Notes under the pieces: model-generated
What the model was told of the DNA's origin: nothing
The model's input: the letters and a program-made list of their open reading frames with translations, nothing else
Database searches by the model: none
Translations under genes and position numbers: made by a program
NCBI GenBank assembly: GCA_047967505.1
Contig: CM106540.1
Direction: 5' to 3' (one strand)
Length of the DNA stretch: 64,000 bases
Source: Dipteris shenzhenensis
Taxonomy: Eukaryota; Polypodiophyta; Polypodiopsida; Gleicheniales
Shown: one piece after another, positions 11,143-23,034 of the stretch
Position numbering within the stretch: position 1 is the stretch's first letter
How the letters are laid out: every line of letters begins with the position of its first letter

Positions 11143-11412
11143 TAGACGTGCTTGGTAGACATGCAAAATAGCGGGCGGGTCTATAGGCGTTGCTTTAGTA
11201 GAGGAATTACAGGCGCGTCTAAAAGCGCGTCTAACAACTCGTCTATTTGCGCGTATATTAACATGTCTACTTGCGCATCTAAACTGAGAAGATACGGGCC
11301 CGTCTAACATCATGTTTATCAGCACATCTATTTGCACGTGTATTAGCGCGTTTATTTGCGCATTTACACTGAGAATCAGACGCGCATTTAGACGCATAGA
11401 TAGACGCAAACC
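11143..11412. repeat. Subterminal TAGACGCG array, copy 1 left end
   Basis: Many variants of CGCGTCTA and TAGACGCG, often joined as CGCGTCTATAGACGCG-like palindromes, at spacings of about 8-20 bp. Same motif as the other three arrays of this element. Presumed binding sites for the element's own DNA-binding protein, by analogy with TnpA sites of En/Spm. Confidence 0.85.
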
Positions 11413-11563
11413 AGAGAATATAGAAAGTGAGATTTTGGTGTACATCATTGCTTTCCAAACATTGCCCATGATTACCAAAGCACATAATTTTTTGCAAGCC
11501 CACATATACAATGAGGAGAATGAGACAATATGTAAAATAGTTTTACCAATATCAATTATGGGG

Positions 11564-14500
11564 CTACGGTTCAATCTCATCCTCAATGAGATCAACCCTT
11601 GCCAAACTATCTACTTCAAAATCCAAACAAGTGTTTAGATCTACAAATACATTCAACCCACTACTACTTGTGCCACTCATGTGGTCATCAAAATCAGCAT
11701 CTCGAATGGTAGGCTCGTCCTCACGGGTAATGCCCTCAATATCTGTATCTCCTATCTCATGATCATCCTCCTCTCTCGTATCATGGTCATCATCACGTCC
11801 ATGGCCATGATCATCCTCCATACGCTCCATATTAGTAAATGTACTATACATCACTTTGGAATGTGGCATAATAGGTATGACATGCCACCATCTATTATTA
11901 TCCACCATTGGTTGATAGACAAGTTCCTAATTCAAACACAAATACAATCATGTTATTTTTCTTGCATCAAATATTTAAAAGCGAGTATTTTTATATGTGT
12001 GCACAGTACCTGTTCACATTGTTGCGGTAGTACTAGTATGTCCTTCCTACTTTGCTAAAACTTTGTGGAGTCAATAGTTACAAAGCCACTTGCATGGCAT
12101 TTGATTGTTGCATTAGGGCCTCTTTCCACCACGTCCTTAAACCACTTTACATCCAAAACATACACAAAGAAGCGTCGAAAGTCAAGCATAATAATATCTT
12201 GGATTATGCCACAATAATCATCCATGGCTCCATTGGCTCCCTCAAAGCTAGCAATGACGCCACAATCTTGTGTGTTTCTCTTATCATCAATCCGTTGTGT
12301 TCGAAAATGCTTGCCCTCACACCATATAGCATTGAACATAGTGCACTACACCAAGAAAAAATCAATTAAATAAGCAATCTAAATTATTGAAAGCTCCTAA
12401 CTTATGCATAACATTCTATATACCGACCTTGCTCATGCATCCCCTAGCATGCTCGCATTCTTCCATTGTGATATGCATCCCCTCGTCTTTCTTTGCTTTC
12501 TCCATTTCATCAAGTAGCCAATCCACATGAATATCCTTTGGAAGTGCTCTTAGATACTGAGGGTATGGCACACGAGATCCGTGGTGTGTACGAAAGAAGG
12601 CCCTTTCTTCTTGTCTTCTTGCCTTTGCATCCTCGTATCTTGTCACCCATCTTTTCATCACATCACTATTAAGCATGCAAAAGAGGTTGATACTATTATG
12701 CAACTCCGTGTCTATTACTTTGTTGCGTCCTTTCCCTTGAGGCACAATAGAGGTCATCCTTAGGTCTTCATCATCTCTCCATAGTCGTGGGAGAGAGCTA
12801 TCCACATCAACAAGAAACTCAGAAATATATACAAGTGACTCTTGTACCAACCAACCCTCGGCCATGCTACCTTCGGGTCTTGCATTTTGTCTCACGAAGC
12901 CTTCAAGGTCTTCATGAAGCGCTCCAGGAAGAACAACCATCGTGCATGTATAGTACCGCATATAGCAATCTCATCCACCAAATGCACTATGAGATGTAGT
13001 TGGCTTGTGAGAATAGAATGTGGAAATGTCTCCTCGACTAAACAAACCGCCTCCACTGACATAACTCGAGCATTCTCAAGCGTGGTGGGATCTATTTCCT
13101 TTGAGCTCACATACCTAGAAATGAAAAAGTACAGCATATTAGCAATATGCATTCAAACTTGCACGGAGCATTGATACGCATCATATTTTGTATCATGTAA
13201 AGTACCTCACAAGCTCGCCCATCTTGTAAATACAATCTTTCTCGTCCTTCGATGCACTACGTGAAATGCTAGTAGGTAGTATGAACTGAACCCACGAGGA
13301 GGTGGTTGATTAGTTGCTTATAACTATTCACTCACGAATTTGAAAGGAAAAAGATATTATGCACATAAAATACTTACTTGGAGCATCTTGTGCCAATGAT
13401 GAGATTTCAAGCCATATAATTGCTCTACACCTCTTTTCTTGCTCTTTGTAAAGGCTCCCTTCAAACACCTCATGCATCCAATGGGAGTACGAATTGTAGT
13501 AATAGCGCGCTTCACCGTCGCCATCTCTAGCTTTGATAACATCCACGGTGCACAAGGTAAAAAAACACGCCCATTTGGTCTCTCTTGAGGCCAAGCTTCA
13601 CGCATCCTCCCTGTGGTACGTAGATCCTCCTTTATGCCTGCCGAATCTCATGTCCCATTCAAATGCTCCCAAATGGTAGATGCCACATTCTTGAAGATAT
13701 GCATGGGATCAAGCAGGTGATTGATCTTGAGGTGGGACCAATATGGCAAACGATAAAAGATGGAATATCTAAACAAAATAAAGTATTAGTGGGCAATCTT
13801 TACTTTCAGCCAATATAGCCAATCTTTACTTCCTGCCAATAGTTACAAACCCTTACTGGCTCATGCCAAGTGGTGGAGGAGTCGTGGAACCGTCCCAAAT
13901 TCTCATCCAATCCCCCACGGTGAGTGATTGTGGGAGGACTTCATTCCAAGGGGCAACATATCTAGGATGATCAAGTGGGAGAAATCGATGGTGATTCTCA
14001 TAGATGACCTTATTCAATGCGTCTGCCCATGAGGCAACTAGCGAAGGACCACAAACAAGACATGCATGGTAACCCGATGTAGTGAGACCTGAACAATAGA
14101 CGCAATTAAGAGTGGAAGGTGGGTTTAGGGTGCCACATCCTTTGCCTATTCATAATTAGAAATGCAATGCTTACCTGATCACTCGCCATAGCTTGGGAAG
14201 TCACGCATCGTCCACATCAAGACTGCTTTGCAGTTAAAGTCTCGTGACGAGGGAGGCCTGCTCACATCATGCACCTCGATACCTCTCCAAAGTATCTCTA
14301 GCTCGTCAATCAAAGGCTCCAAATAAACATCAGGGTTTTTGACTTTATGTTTCCCTGGAATTAGAAGGGACATCATAACATGTCCTTTCTTAATAGCCAT
14401 AGAGGGTGGAAGATTGTAATTCACCAATACCACTGGCCATACACTGTAAGACGTGCTTTTGAGACCAAATGGGTTCACACCGTCCATACCCAATCCAAGT

Positions 14501-15584
14501 CTCAAGCTCCTAGGTTCTTCCTTAAAGCTTGGCCATGTGTCTTCAATATGCTTCCACGCAGGAGAGTCCGCGGGAGTTCTCCACTTGCCATCGGTTGATC
14601 GATGGGAGGAATGCCATGACATGAGCTCTGCAATAGATTTGCACTTGAACATATGTTGGATGCGAGGGATTATGGGAAAATGTCGCAATACCTTACGAGG
14701 CACGTCCAAGGTTTTGAGATTTGCTCTATATCTTGCCTCTCCACAAGTAGGACACTCTCTTGCATCCTTATGTAGTCCACGAAACAAAATGCAATCGTTG
14801 ACACATGCATGGATGCGCTTGTAATCTAATCCTCCAAGAGAGGTCACATGTTGCCTTGCCATATCTCTTGAGGTCAGTAGTTTATTCTCCCTTGGAAGCA
14901 TTTTACACAATATCCTGCACGTGAAGACCATAAATGAGGAAAAGCATTCGAGTAATTGACCCACTAGCATAATTCACGGTCATGTTTGCAAAATAGACTT
15001 TAAATCTTACTTGAGTAATGCATTCAAACTTGCATTGCTCCATCCATAGATGGTTTGCAAGTTTAGTAACTCAAGGGAGGCATGTAGAACAGAGAATGTG
15101 CACCCCTCAAACAGTGGAGTCGATGCTGCAGTAAAAAGATCATCCTGCTCCATGCTATCATCCCTCCCTTGATGGACATATAAATCCCACACCATATCAT
15201 CAAACACCTCCTCCTCCACGGCTTCATGAGGTAATGGCGGAGGGCTACTATCACCATCACTCCATGCATCCGTAACGGTCCCTCCTGAAGATCCCACCTC
15301 ATATCGCCGACGCTTCGCCTCCTCACGGCGAGCATAGGGCAACATATGTGGGTGTGGCACTGCATCCTATATCAAATTAAAACGGGATCATAACTCAAAC
15401 ATATGAACACCCATAGGTATTCTCCATACTTTGAGATATGATTGAGTGTAATCCTGCATGCACGATACATGTTTCCTCGACATCGATCACACAAACATTT
15501 GATTTTTTGCTCCAACCACATTTTGCGATGGTGGATACGGAGGGATTCATCCTCACTGGAGCTACTTGTTGAAGATGAAGACAT
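11564..15584 (-). pseudogene. TNP2-type CACTA transposase gene, group A copy 1
   Basis: About nine exons: ~15584-15420, 15362-15011, 14914-14175, ~14093-13862, ~13768-13377, ~13293-13206, ~13117-12420, ~12346-12010 and ~11914-11564. Exon 1 starts MSSSSTSSSSEDES with a C-x2-C (CLCDRC). Exon 3 is the TNP2 core (VLRHFPIIPRIQHMF, AWKHIEDTWPSF, LGLGMDGVNPFG, LLIPGKHKVKNPDVYLEPL). Exons 5-7 cover LDPMHIFKN and the DUF4218-like part (VEAVCLVEETFPHS, RWLFFLERFMKTLK). Exon 8 is DUF4216-like (CGIIQDIIMLDFRRF...VLDVKWF); the last exon is very acidic. Lesions: TGA at the end of exon 3 where copy 3 has TGC, TGA in exon 5, and a 1-nt deletion in exon 7 near 12908. This is the fullest group A tnp2 here. Confidence 0.88.
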
Positions 15585-15647
15585 CCTACAAACAAACAAC
15601 CCACCAAATTTTCTCTTCTTCAAATGTTTAATTTAAACTTTGTGGCA

Positions 15648-15760
15648 CGTCTAAAGGCGCATCTAAAAGTGCGTCTATAGTCGCGTCTAAAGGCGCATCT
15701 ACTCTGTGTATTTAGACGCGCCTATAGACGTGTCATTAGACGCGATTATAGACGCAGCTT
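15648..15760. repeat. Internal TAGACGCG array next to tnp2, copy 1
   Basis: About ten motif variants between the tnp2 start and the intergenic core. Subterminal-type motifs inside a CACTA element, rather than only at its ends, are unusual. Also present in copy 2. Confidence 0.8.
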
Positions 15761-15765
15761 TTAAA

Positions 15766-16159
15766 CCTACTTTTAGTGCGCTCGCTTTGCTTTTCTTCAC
15801 ATTACTTATACTTCGCGCAGCTTGCTTCCTTCCTTATTAGCAGATCCACAGTTTCGACGCTTAAGAGGAAGGCTCCCATACTTACTTCCAAGCTTACACT
15901 TAAGAGGAAGGCACCCACACTTACTTCCAAGCTTAAAGGAGAGGAGGACGAACAAGGAGGAGAAGCAACATCGAAAAAGAAGAAGAACCTTCCATACCTC
16001 TATCCAAGTAAGTCCTTTTGCAGTTGATCTTGTTTGGAAGTTTGCTCTCTTTAGATTTGTACTTTCTCGTATCCAAGAAACGCATGATCTGGGTATCAGT
16101 GTCATGTTTGTGTGTCGGGCGTAATGTCCTTTTCTACTTTTTAGAAATCTCGTCTGTCG
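15766..16159. promoter_or_regulatory. Candidate bidirectional promoter/leader between tnp2 and tnpA
   Basis: About 390 bp conserved in copy 2 (46106-46497, inverted) and bracketed by motif arrays, lying between divergent genes. It contains a 36-bp tandem duplication (CTTAAGAGGAAGGC...CCAAGCTTA, about 15869-15935), a lysine-rich stretch, and a consensus-like donor CCAAGTAAGT at about 16005 on the plus strand. It could therefore include a spliced 5' leader exon of the TnpA gene. Promoter role is inferred from position only. Confidence 0.35.
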
Positions 16160-16161
16160 GA

Positions 16162-16220
16162 GTGCGTCTATAGGCGCGTCTAAAACTGTGTTTATAGGCA
16201 CATCTAAACACGCGTCTAGC
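16162..16220. repeat. Internal TAGACGCG array next to tnpA, copy 1
   Basis: About four to five motif variants. The array joins the truncated tnpA coding text almost directly. Copy 2 has a longer array (45918-46105) and about 50 further N-terminal codons, so copy 1 has lost the gene's 5' end here. Confidence 0.7.
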
Positions 16221-16237
16221 CTGTTTGCAGACACAGA

Positions 16238-17453
16238 CAAACACCTGAGATCACCCCAGCGGAGTCAGCACAGCCGTCTTATGCCCCTTCCCCCATGCCA
16301 TCAGGAGGTCCTTCTATATTGCAGAGCCATCGACATACTCCTGTGCCATCGAGACTCGGTTCTCCAGCTATGAGTGGTCAGTGTAGTCCCGTGCAGTCTC
16401 CAGCTACGAGTGGCCAGTGTACGAGCTCGACACGACATGGTAGCAGGCGTAGTAGCAGGGAGAGCGGTGAGGGATGCATGGCACAGTGCTTTGGGAGGGG
16501 TGGCGGTGGGGACGATGATGATTCAGATGATTTAGACGTGCCTCCGGGTGATGGTATGATATTCTATGACATCACTCAGACAGGAGGCATCTTGATGGAT
16601 GTGCGGGGGAAGGACATCATGGCCTTCATGTGCTCTGTAATTGCTAACAATTACAGAGATTGCTTTATCCACTTCAAAGACCAGCCAAAGAGGTTGGCTG
16701 ATGAGACCCTCGCTGCTGTTCGCTCTAGGTATCCTAACCCCCCCAATCGCCAGTTCATAGATAAATGGGCCAAGTCAAAGATTGTTACGATACTTGGCAA
16801 TAAAAGATCTTCACTTAAGAGGCAGGCACTAGCAGAGCTTGCCAGGCTTGAGGGAGGTGAACCACCAAGGGGCCCGCCCCACACCGCTCACAAGCGTGAG
16901 TGGAAGAAAGCAATGAAGTCAACGAGGGAGGACCCCAGTCTGCAGCACGTGGAGGCACGGAGGATCCAGATGGAGGAATATGGAAGCGTGCATTTTGGAG
17001 CAGGGGGTGTTGAATCATGGGAGGCCCAATTTGTAAGTATCGATCTCAAATTATATTGCTTATGTAGTTTATTAGAAGCTTGTTTCTTTGTACTAATTCC
17101 TCCGCAAAGTGTGTCATCTTGCAGCTTGAGATCGTGGGCAGATACCCTACTCCTGTGGAGACAGCCTACCACCGCCACCATCGCAGAGGAGATACATGGA
17201 GGCACTTCTATGATGACGGGTTGATTACTAAGGAGCACTATACCCGGGCTACTGGCGCGGCCCCCGAGGTATTTGAAAGTAATTAAATAATGCCAAAATT
17301 ATAAGTAAAGATTTGATTTTTCATACATTGATATATGCTGTCCCTTGTTTACAGGCCCGTGCACAAGACGATCAAGAAGACGAGGAAGGAGGCGCAGAAG
17401 GGAGCGCAGAAGGGAGCGTGGAAGGGAGCAAGGACCTGGAGAACATAGATTAG
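16238..17453 (+). pseudogene. TnpA-like (plant Ptta/En/Spm-type) protein gene, 5'-truncated
   Basis: Three exon blocks with plausible junctions: to ~17033, ~17125-17267, and ~17355-17453 (stop TAG 17451-17453). The first block has a Pro/Ser-rich start, an acidic stretch (GGGDDDDSDDLD), then MAFMCSVIANNYRDCFIHFK and SRYPNPPNRQF. A basic segment with HKREWKKAMKSTREDPSL follows, then GSVHFGAGGVESWEAQ. The second block has EIVGRYPTPVETAYHRHH; the tail is E/G-rich. The pattern matches plant transposase proteins that accompany TNP2 and bind subterminal repeats in known CACTA systems. DNA binding is inferred. About 50 N-terminal residues present in copy 2 are missing. Confidence 0.75.
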
Positions 17454-17548
17454 TCGTAGAAGTAGTGCTAGCTACTCTTTTTTGTACTTAAAGCCACTGG
17501 CTTGGCTTCATGCCTCTTGTATATACACTCCTCTTATTTTTTGTGCTT

Positions 17549-17611
17549 GAAGCCACATGACGTGGCTTAGCTTCCTTATTTTTTGTACTTGAAGCCACAT
17601 GACGTGGCTTA
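17549..17611. other. Tandem hairpin palindromes downstream of tnpA
   Basis: AAGCCACATGACGTGGCTT, a near-perfect palindrome, occurs twice 42 bp apart (17550 and 17592), with a third partial form near 17495. Copy 2 has one (about 44050-44075). Position after the stop codon suggests a 3'UTR hairpin. Confidence 0.6.
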
Positions 17612-17811
17612 GCTTCGTGCTATATGTATATACAAGCACTTTTTGAGCTTTCAATTTTATTGTGTTTTGGAGTTGTAATGTTTTATTTGGAATTGTAATT
17701 AAAATGCAGTTGGCTGTAAGAATTGAATTACACAATGTGGATATGGGATTCTTGTAACTATATAGCATACACAACATACACAGCATTCTGTAAAAAAAAA
17801 AGAAAAAAAAA

Positions 17812-18064
17812 GCGCATCTATCAGTGCGTCTATAAACGCGTCTATATACGCATCTGTCTGTTCGACAAGTGTCTATATTTGCATCTATAAATGCATTTAT
17901 AAGCGCGTCTATTTAAGCATCTAAGTGCACGTCTATACGCGCGTGTGTTTGATATATAGACGCGCTGATAGACGCGGGTCTCCAGACGCGAAAATAGACG
18001 CGCAAATAGACGCGCCCGTAAGTTTTTTATTTAGTTCAGTAAACGCGTCTGTGTACGCGTCTAT
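17812..18064. repeat. Subterminal TAGACGCG array, copy 1 right end
   Basis: Dense CGCGTCTA/TAGACGCG variants running to about 20 bp from the terminus at 18084. Mirrors 11143-11412. Confidence 0.85.
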
Positions 18065-18087
18065 GGGTGCTTTTTCTTGTTGTGCTT

Positions 18088-19647
18088 GACTAACTTTAAC
18101 CGGAAACAATACAATTTCAAAGAACAGTACATAGTCGGAAGCAGGGAGGAATAACTCAAAAGAGGACTATAGATAGATTTCTAGACATTCACAAGTACAA
18201 GAGAGCTGAACACAAAAGTTTATTTTCTTGATGTTTGTTTGACAACAGCTGAGCTCAGCTTGAGCCAAAAATAGACTCAAACCTCAGTCAGGCTGCAGTT
18301 TGATAACTATCGGTTGCATACATCATTGTAGAGAAAAAATCCAAGAGAGTGCTTGGAAATAGATATAACTAGTTTTCAGTTACAAACTATATTCTATTCT
18401 TGGGAGTAGTGGATTAGTGGGGTGGTGGACTTAAACCTCAACAATTATGGAATTCAATGACCTTTGGCATGCTTATGAGCCATATAGCAAGCAAGTGCAT
18501 GGAAAAACAAACAATTCAAAATTGTAAATAGTTTTGGATTTATTAAAATATTTGAGCACATGCACAAATTGCACATTTCCAACTTCTTCCATTTTAGGGT
18601 GAATCTAGATACCAATAGCAACAACTATCAATGTTTTAAGACCACCGTGCAATAGTCATACTAGTTTGGATTCCAAATTTTCAATCCGTTTCGGTTTTCA
18701 ACAAATCAAAAAAAAGTTTAGGAGTGTGCCCTCAAATGGGTGTGCATCACTTTAGCACAACATTGGAGGCCCATTCATCCATGCCTAATGTTCTCATTTA
18801 TGTGTGCCATTCGGTTGAGGAGAAGCTCACATAGTATACTTCTAAATGATTACTTGATTGCATGTATGTACAAAATAAAATTTTGATGCTTTTGAATAAA
18901 TTGCTATATCCTATAGTCTTCAGAATGCATGATTCACATGCAACATAGCACTCGTTCCAAATCCTTATTCAATAATTTTTTGGTCTCATGTTCAAGTTTG
19001 TAATGTCTACTACAACTTGAAAACAAGGTTTGCCGAATTCTGTTGAGCAATGCATAAGTTATGGGTCATGCAATATACCTATATACAGAAAATTCCCTGA
19101 ACCTCACCAAAAATGGTTACAATCAAGGAAACAATGACCCCTTTCCAGTCGAATTGCATGGACCAATAGTCCCCAAGGAGACGGCACAACTAAGATCCAA
19201 AGTGAGAGACACGATAGACCCGCTAGTATGTGGATGCACAGATGAGGCTTGGGGATCTTCCCTCCATAGCGGACAGGGTGGGGGTGGCACTTGTCTGATG
19301 GAGAGCTACTGCAAGGAGACCACAATGCACCACACTCATACCACACAAGTTGATCCATGCCAGCGTTCTGTTTCTTTCGTAGCACTGATAACTACTGGAG
19401 CCTTTGTTTTTTATGACCCTCCTATCTATTCTTAGATGCCTAGTGGACTTGTTTCCTTAGACATCATATAAAGTACCATCAGAGTGATAGCACATTGCAA
19501 ATCGATTCTTCTCCCCATGGATTGAGATATTTAGTATAAGTTTTTGTATTTGTCTTGGGTGCATATGCCCTCATAGTGACTTCGCCCATTTAGCTCATTG
19601 TATCTAGTTTTTAAGTCTCATATATCCTTCCCTCCTTTAAAGACTTT

Positions 19648-19688
<41 letters not shown>

Positions 19689-19730
19689 CCTTTTCTTAGT
19701 TTTTGCTATGTTTACTTTTGTGGTCTCTAC
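18088..19730. other. No recognisable gene; one unknown ORF and a CT microsatellite
   Basis: Mostly AT-rich DNA. The plus-strand ORF at 19061-19435 (124 codons, GPIVPKETAQLRSKVRDTID) has no motif I recognise and may be a transposon scrap. A (CT)n tract lies at 19652-19684. Confidence 0.4.
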
Positions 19731-19734
19731 GGTG

Positions 19735-20595
19735 ACTCACATGTCATGGAGATCTTGAAGGAATGCTGATGGAGCCTCCACTCCAAACTACTCCTTGTGA
19801 GAGCAATGTAAAGCACGACCACGTGTCAATCAAGTGGCTTCCAGATTGTTGCAATGTGTTTCCATAAGAGAAAGAGGGACGGGAGAGGAGAGGGAGAAGG
19901 GGAGAAGAGAGGGAAAAAGGGAGGGAGAAAGATGAGGGAAGGAGAGAGTCAAGGGGGATGGAGTGGCAAACACAAAGGCACTACAAGGGAAACTAGAGAA
20001 CACCCAAAGACACTCTTGAACAGAAGAGGGATCTTGTATTCCAAACTTGTGCATACAACAATGAAGACCAATGTCAACCATTTGGCCTTTTATACAAGTC
20101 ACCTTTTGAAGGGAGAGCTAACCCTTTCCCTTTTTGCACTCTTCCTCTCTTTACATTCACAAGGCTCTTGGGCCCATATGGTGCCAAGACATCTTCTCTA
20201 TCCTTTCCTTCCCTCTTTCAATTCCAGCTCATGTTGTGATGCTTCTCTGTGTGTCAAAAATAGCACGTGTGTTAACCATATAATAGCATTTGGGACAATC
20301 CTGGCATTAGGAGTTGCTCCAACCAGGGCATTTGGGATAAACCTCGCATTAGGAGGTGATCCTACCCGGGTCCCAAATAGGGCTTGTGTCAACCTCTCCC
20401 ATCTGGAAGGTTTTGGTGCATGCCTTTGTCCTAACCCATTTGAGTCTCAAAACCTGAATGGCGAGGTCGATATTGAGCCATCTATGGCTCAAAACCCATA
20501 TGGCCCGTAACTATGCTCCATCCATGGCTGCGGCGGCGGTTATAGTAGATCATGAAGCCTAATCACCTCTAATCACTCATTACCATGCATTCCGT
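19735..20595. repeat. Segmental tandem duplication, copy 1
   Basis: Begins around GGAGATCTTGAAGGAATGC and runs through a GA-rich block, CCTTTTATACAAGTCACC, GTGCCAAGACATCT and GGCTCAAAACCCATATGGCC to about 20595. The next ~1.35 kb repeats it in the same order. Both copies keep a comparable ORF (19854-20510 here), but the product is low-complexity and unrecognised, so I do not call a gene. Confidence 0.8.
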
Positions 20596-20609
20596 GGCTG
20601 TGGCTATTA

Positions 20610-21950
20610 ACATGTGGGGATCTTGAAGAAATGCCCATCATGGAGCCTCCACTCCAAGCTACTCCATGTGAGAGCAATGCAAAGCATGAGCCGACCACAT
20701 GTGTCACTCAAGCAGCTCCCGAAATGTTGCAATGTGTTTCCACAAGAGAAAGAGGGAAGGGAGAGGAGTGGGAGACTCAGGGGCTTCACCTTATAAAAAT
20801 TTAGTGTACCACGTGCATTCAAAATGCAGGGTATTTTAATTCGACTTTTCAAAAACATTTAACATGATTACCATAACAAGAGGGGTTTTTCAATTCAATT
20901 TTAGAAAAAAATCACTTAGTCCATAAGTAAATAGGGGTGTTATTATTGGGGCGGAAATTTTAGTTGAGTTTTTAAATACCTTTTGAACACATGTGATACA
21001 TAGGGTTTCTCATAAGTGCACCCCTGGAGGAGGGACAAGGGGAGAAGAGAGAGGAGAAGGGAGGGAGAAAGGGGATGGAGTGGCAAACACAAAGGCACTA
21101 CAAGGGAAACTAGAGAACACCCATAGAGACTCTTGAAGAGAAGAGGGAGCTTGTATTTAAAACTTGTGCATACAACAATGAAGACCAAAGTCGTGATACA
21201 TAGGGTTTCTTATTAGTGCACCCCTGGAGGAGGGAGAAGGGGAGAAGAGAGGGGAGAAGGGAGGGAGAAAGAGGAGGGAAGGAGAGAGTGAAGGGGGATG
21301 GAGTGGCAAACACAAAGGCACTACAAGGGAAACTAGAGAACACCCAAAGACACTCTTGACGAGTCGAGGGAGCTTGTATTCCAAACTTGTGCATGCAACA
21401 ATGAAGACCAAAGTCAACCATTTGGCCTTTTCTACAAGTCACCTTTTGAAGGGAGGGCTAACCCTTTCCCTTTCTGCACTCTCCCTCTCTTTACATTCAC
21501 AAGGCTCTTGGGCCCATATGGTGCCAAGACATCTCCTTTATCCTTTCCTTCCCTCTTTCAATTCTAGCTCATGTTGGGACGCTTCTCTGGGTGTCAAAAA
21601 TAGCACGTGTGTTAACCATAGAATAGGGTTTGTGACAATCCTGGCATTAGGAGTTGCTCCAACGAGGGCGTTTGGGATAAACCTGGCATTAGGAGGTGAT
21701 CCTACTCGAGTCCCGAATAGGGCTTGTGTCAACCTCTCCCATCTGGAAGGTTCTGGTGCATGCCTTTGTCCTAAGCCATTTGAGGCTCAAAAACCAAATG
21801 GCGAGGTCGATATTGAGCCATCTATGGCTCAAAACCCATATGGCCCGTAATTGTGCTCCATCCATGGTTGCATCCGTTAAAGTAAATCATGAAGACTAAT
21901 CACCTCTAATCACTCATTACCATGTATTCTATGGCTGTGGTTGTTAACAC
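20610..21950. repeat. Segmental tandem duplication, copy 2, enlarged
   Basis: Same order of blocks as 19735-20595, lengthened by a MITE (20776-21029) and by an internal ~201 bp tandem duplication with units starting at 20993 and 21194. That duplication copied the MITE's right end (GTGATACATAGGG...CACCCCTGGAG), so it happened after the MITE landed. The ORF at 21356-21850 is the counterpart of the one in copy 1. Confidence 0.8.
20776..21029. mobile_element. MITE family 2, copy b
   Basis: 254 bp, left end CTCAGGGGCTTCACC, right end GTGCACCCCTGGAG. Flanks GTGGGAGA and GAGGGACA agree at 6 of 8 positions, an eroded 8-bp target duplication. Subterminal TTTAGTGTACCACGTGC matches the other copies. 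Confidence 0.75.
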
Positions 21951-23034
21951 TTTTTTGCTATCAAAGTTCTTCTTGTTTAACTTAAAGATTCCATAATTTT
22001 TCAAAATCCAAATGGGACTCTATACTTGGATATTGATGAGAACATAAGCATAGTTTTGGTTACTAAGTTATTTTACCTTATTTTTCTCATCTACTAATAA
22101 TTTTTTTTAAAGTCACAAGCTCCCTTTTTTCCATTGTTCTTTTCATTCTTTTATAAAAAAATTAAATTGTAAAATTGGATATATTCTAGTCTTGTGACAC
22201 ACACACACACACACACATGCATGCACACGGATGCGCACGCGCGGACTTTTGTTTGGGGAAGGGGTGAAATATTTTGTCATATTATCATAGAAAGCAATCT
22301 CATAAAAAGGGACAACCGTTAGAAACAGTAGAAGACCTCACTATATGACAAGTATGCATGATAATTAAGGTCATATGCATGTGGACAATCATAGAATTGA
22401 TTGTCATAAGAATGCATGGAAGAATTGATATTTAGCTAGAGCGAGATCACCAAAGACATGATGATTACGGTCTTTCTATAGGGTCCATAATGCCCAATTA
22501 TAATGACCCCTGTCCCCCTCCCCCCCAAGCCCAAAACACACACACACAGAAGTTTGCCATCAAACCTTAAGCTTAGCTCAAGTGAAGTTAATAAAATGAT
22601 CCACTCATCCTCCGTACAGCTAAGATTATTCAGTTGAAGTCAGAGACAATTATGTGAATAAGTTATGAGAAGATTGAGACAATTAGTTCAATATTCTAAC
22701 ATTTGCACTTATAGGCCTATATTACGCAATCATTAAAAGCATGTAACCTTTTAAATGCCCCCATGAATATTTGATTTGTAAACTCATATTGAAAGACTAG
22801 CATGAAGAGAGCCTATCATAAAGATTAGAGGAAATTTAGGGCAACAAAGGGCCCCTTAAGGAGGTGAAACAAAAGCTCACATGCTACTTGGATTCTTCAA
22901 GCCAATACTTTCATGAGACATAAGCTCCAATGCCATTTATGGTTTGAATTTGAATTTTGGAGGGAAAATTAGAATTCTAATGCTCCGTGTCCTAAAGCTA
23001 TCAATGTATAGGTCATTAGAAAGATCTTGACGAG
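21951..23034. other. No gene seen; CA microsatellite
   Basis: AT-rich intergenic DNA with a (CA)n tract at about 22199-22217 and a second short CACACACACA near 22540. Nothing codes convincingly. Confidence 0.5.

Larger units (their letters stand above)
11122..18084 (-). mobile_element. CACTA-superfamily element, group A copy 1
   Basis: The ends are CAAAACAACACAAAGCA on the left and, read inward from the right, CACAACAAGAAAAAGCA. The group terminus is therefore CACAACAA rather than CACTACAA. It is flanked by a 3-bp target duplication CTT (11119-11121, 18085-18087). The 6,963 bp element carries a minus-strand TNP2 gene and a divergent plus-strand TnpA-like gene. Arrays of the palindromic TAGACGCG motif lie at both ends and on both sides of the intergenic region. 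Both genes carry lesions. Strand is given by tnp2. Confidence 0.9.

Noticed and set aside
19061-19435. 124-codon ORF as a new host gene
   Set aside because: No recognisable domain, no exon neighbours, and the region is repeat-rich. Left as an unknown ORF.
19854-20510. 218-codon ORF kept in two tandem copies
   Set aside because: Half is GA-repeat translation, the rest matches no family, and preservation follows from recent duplication. Not called a gene.
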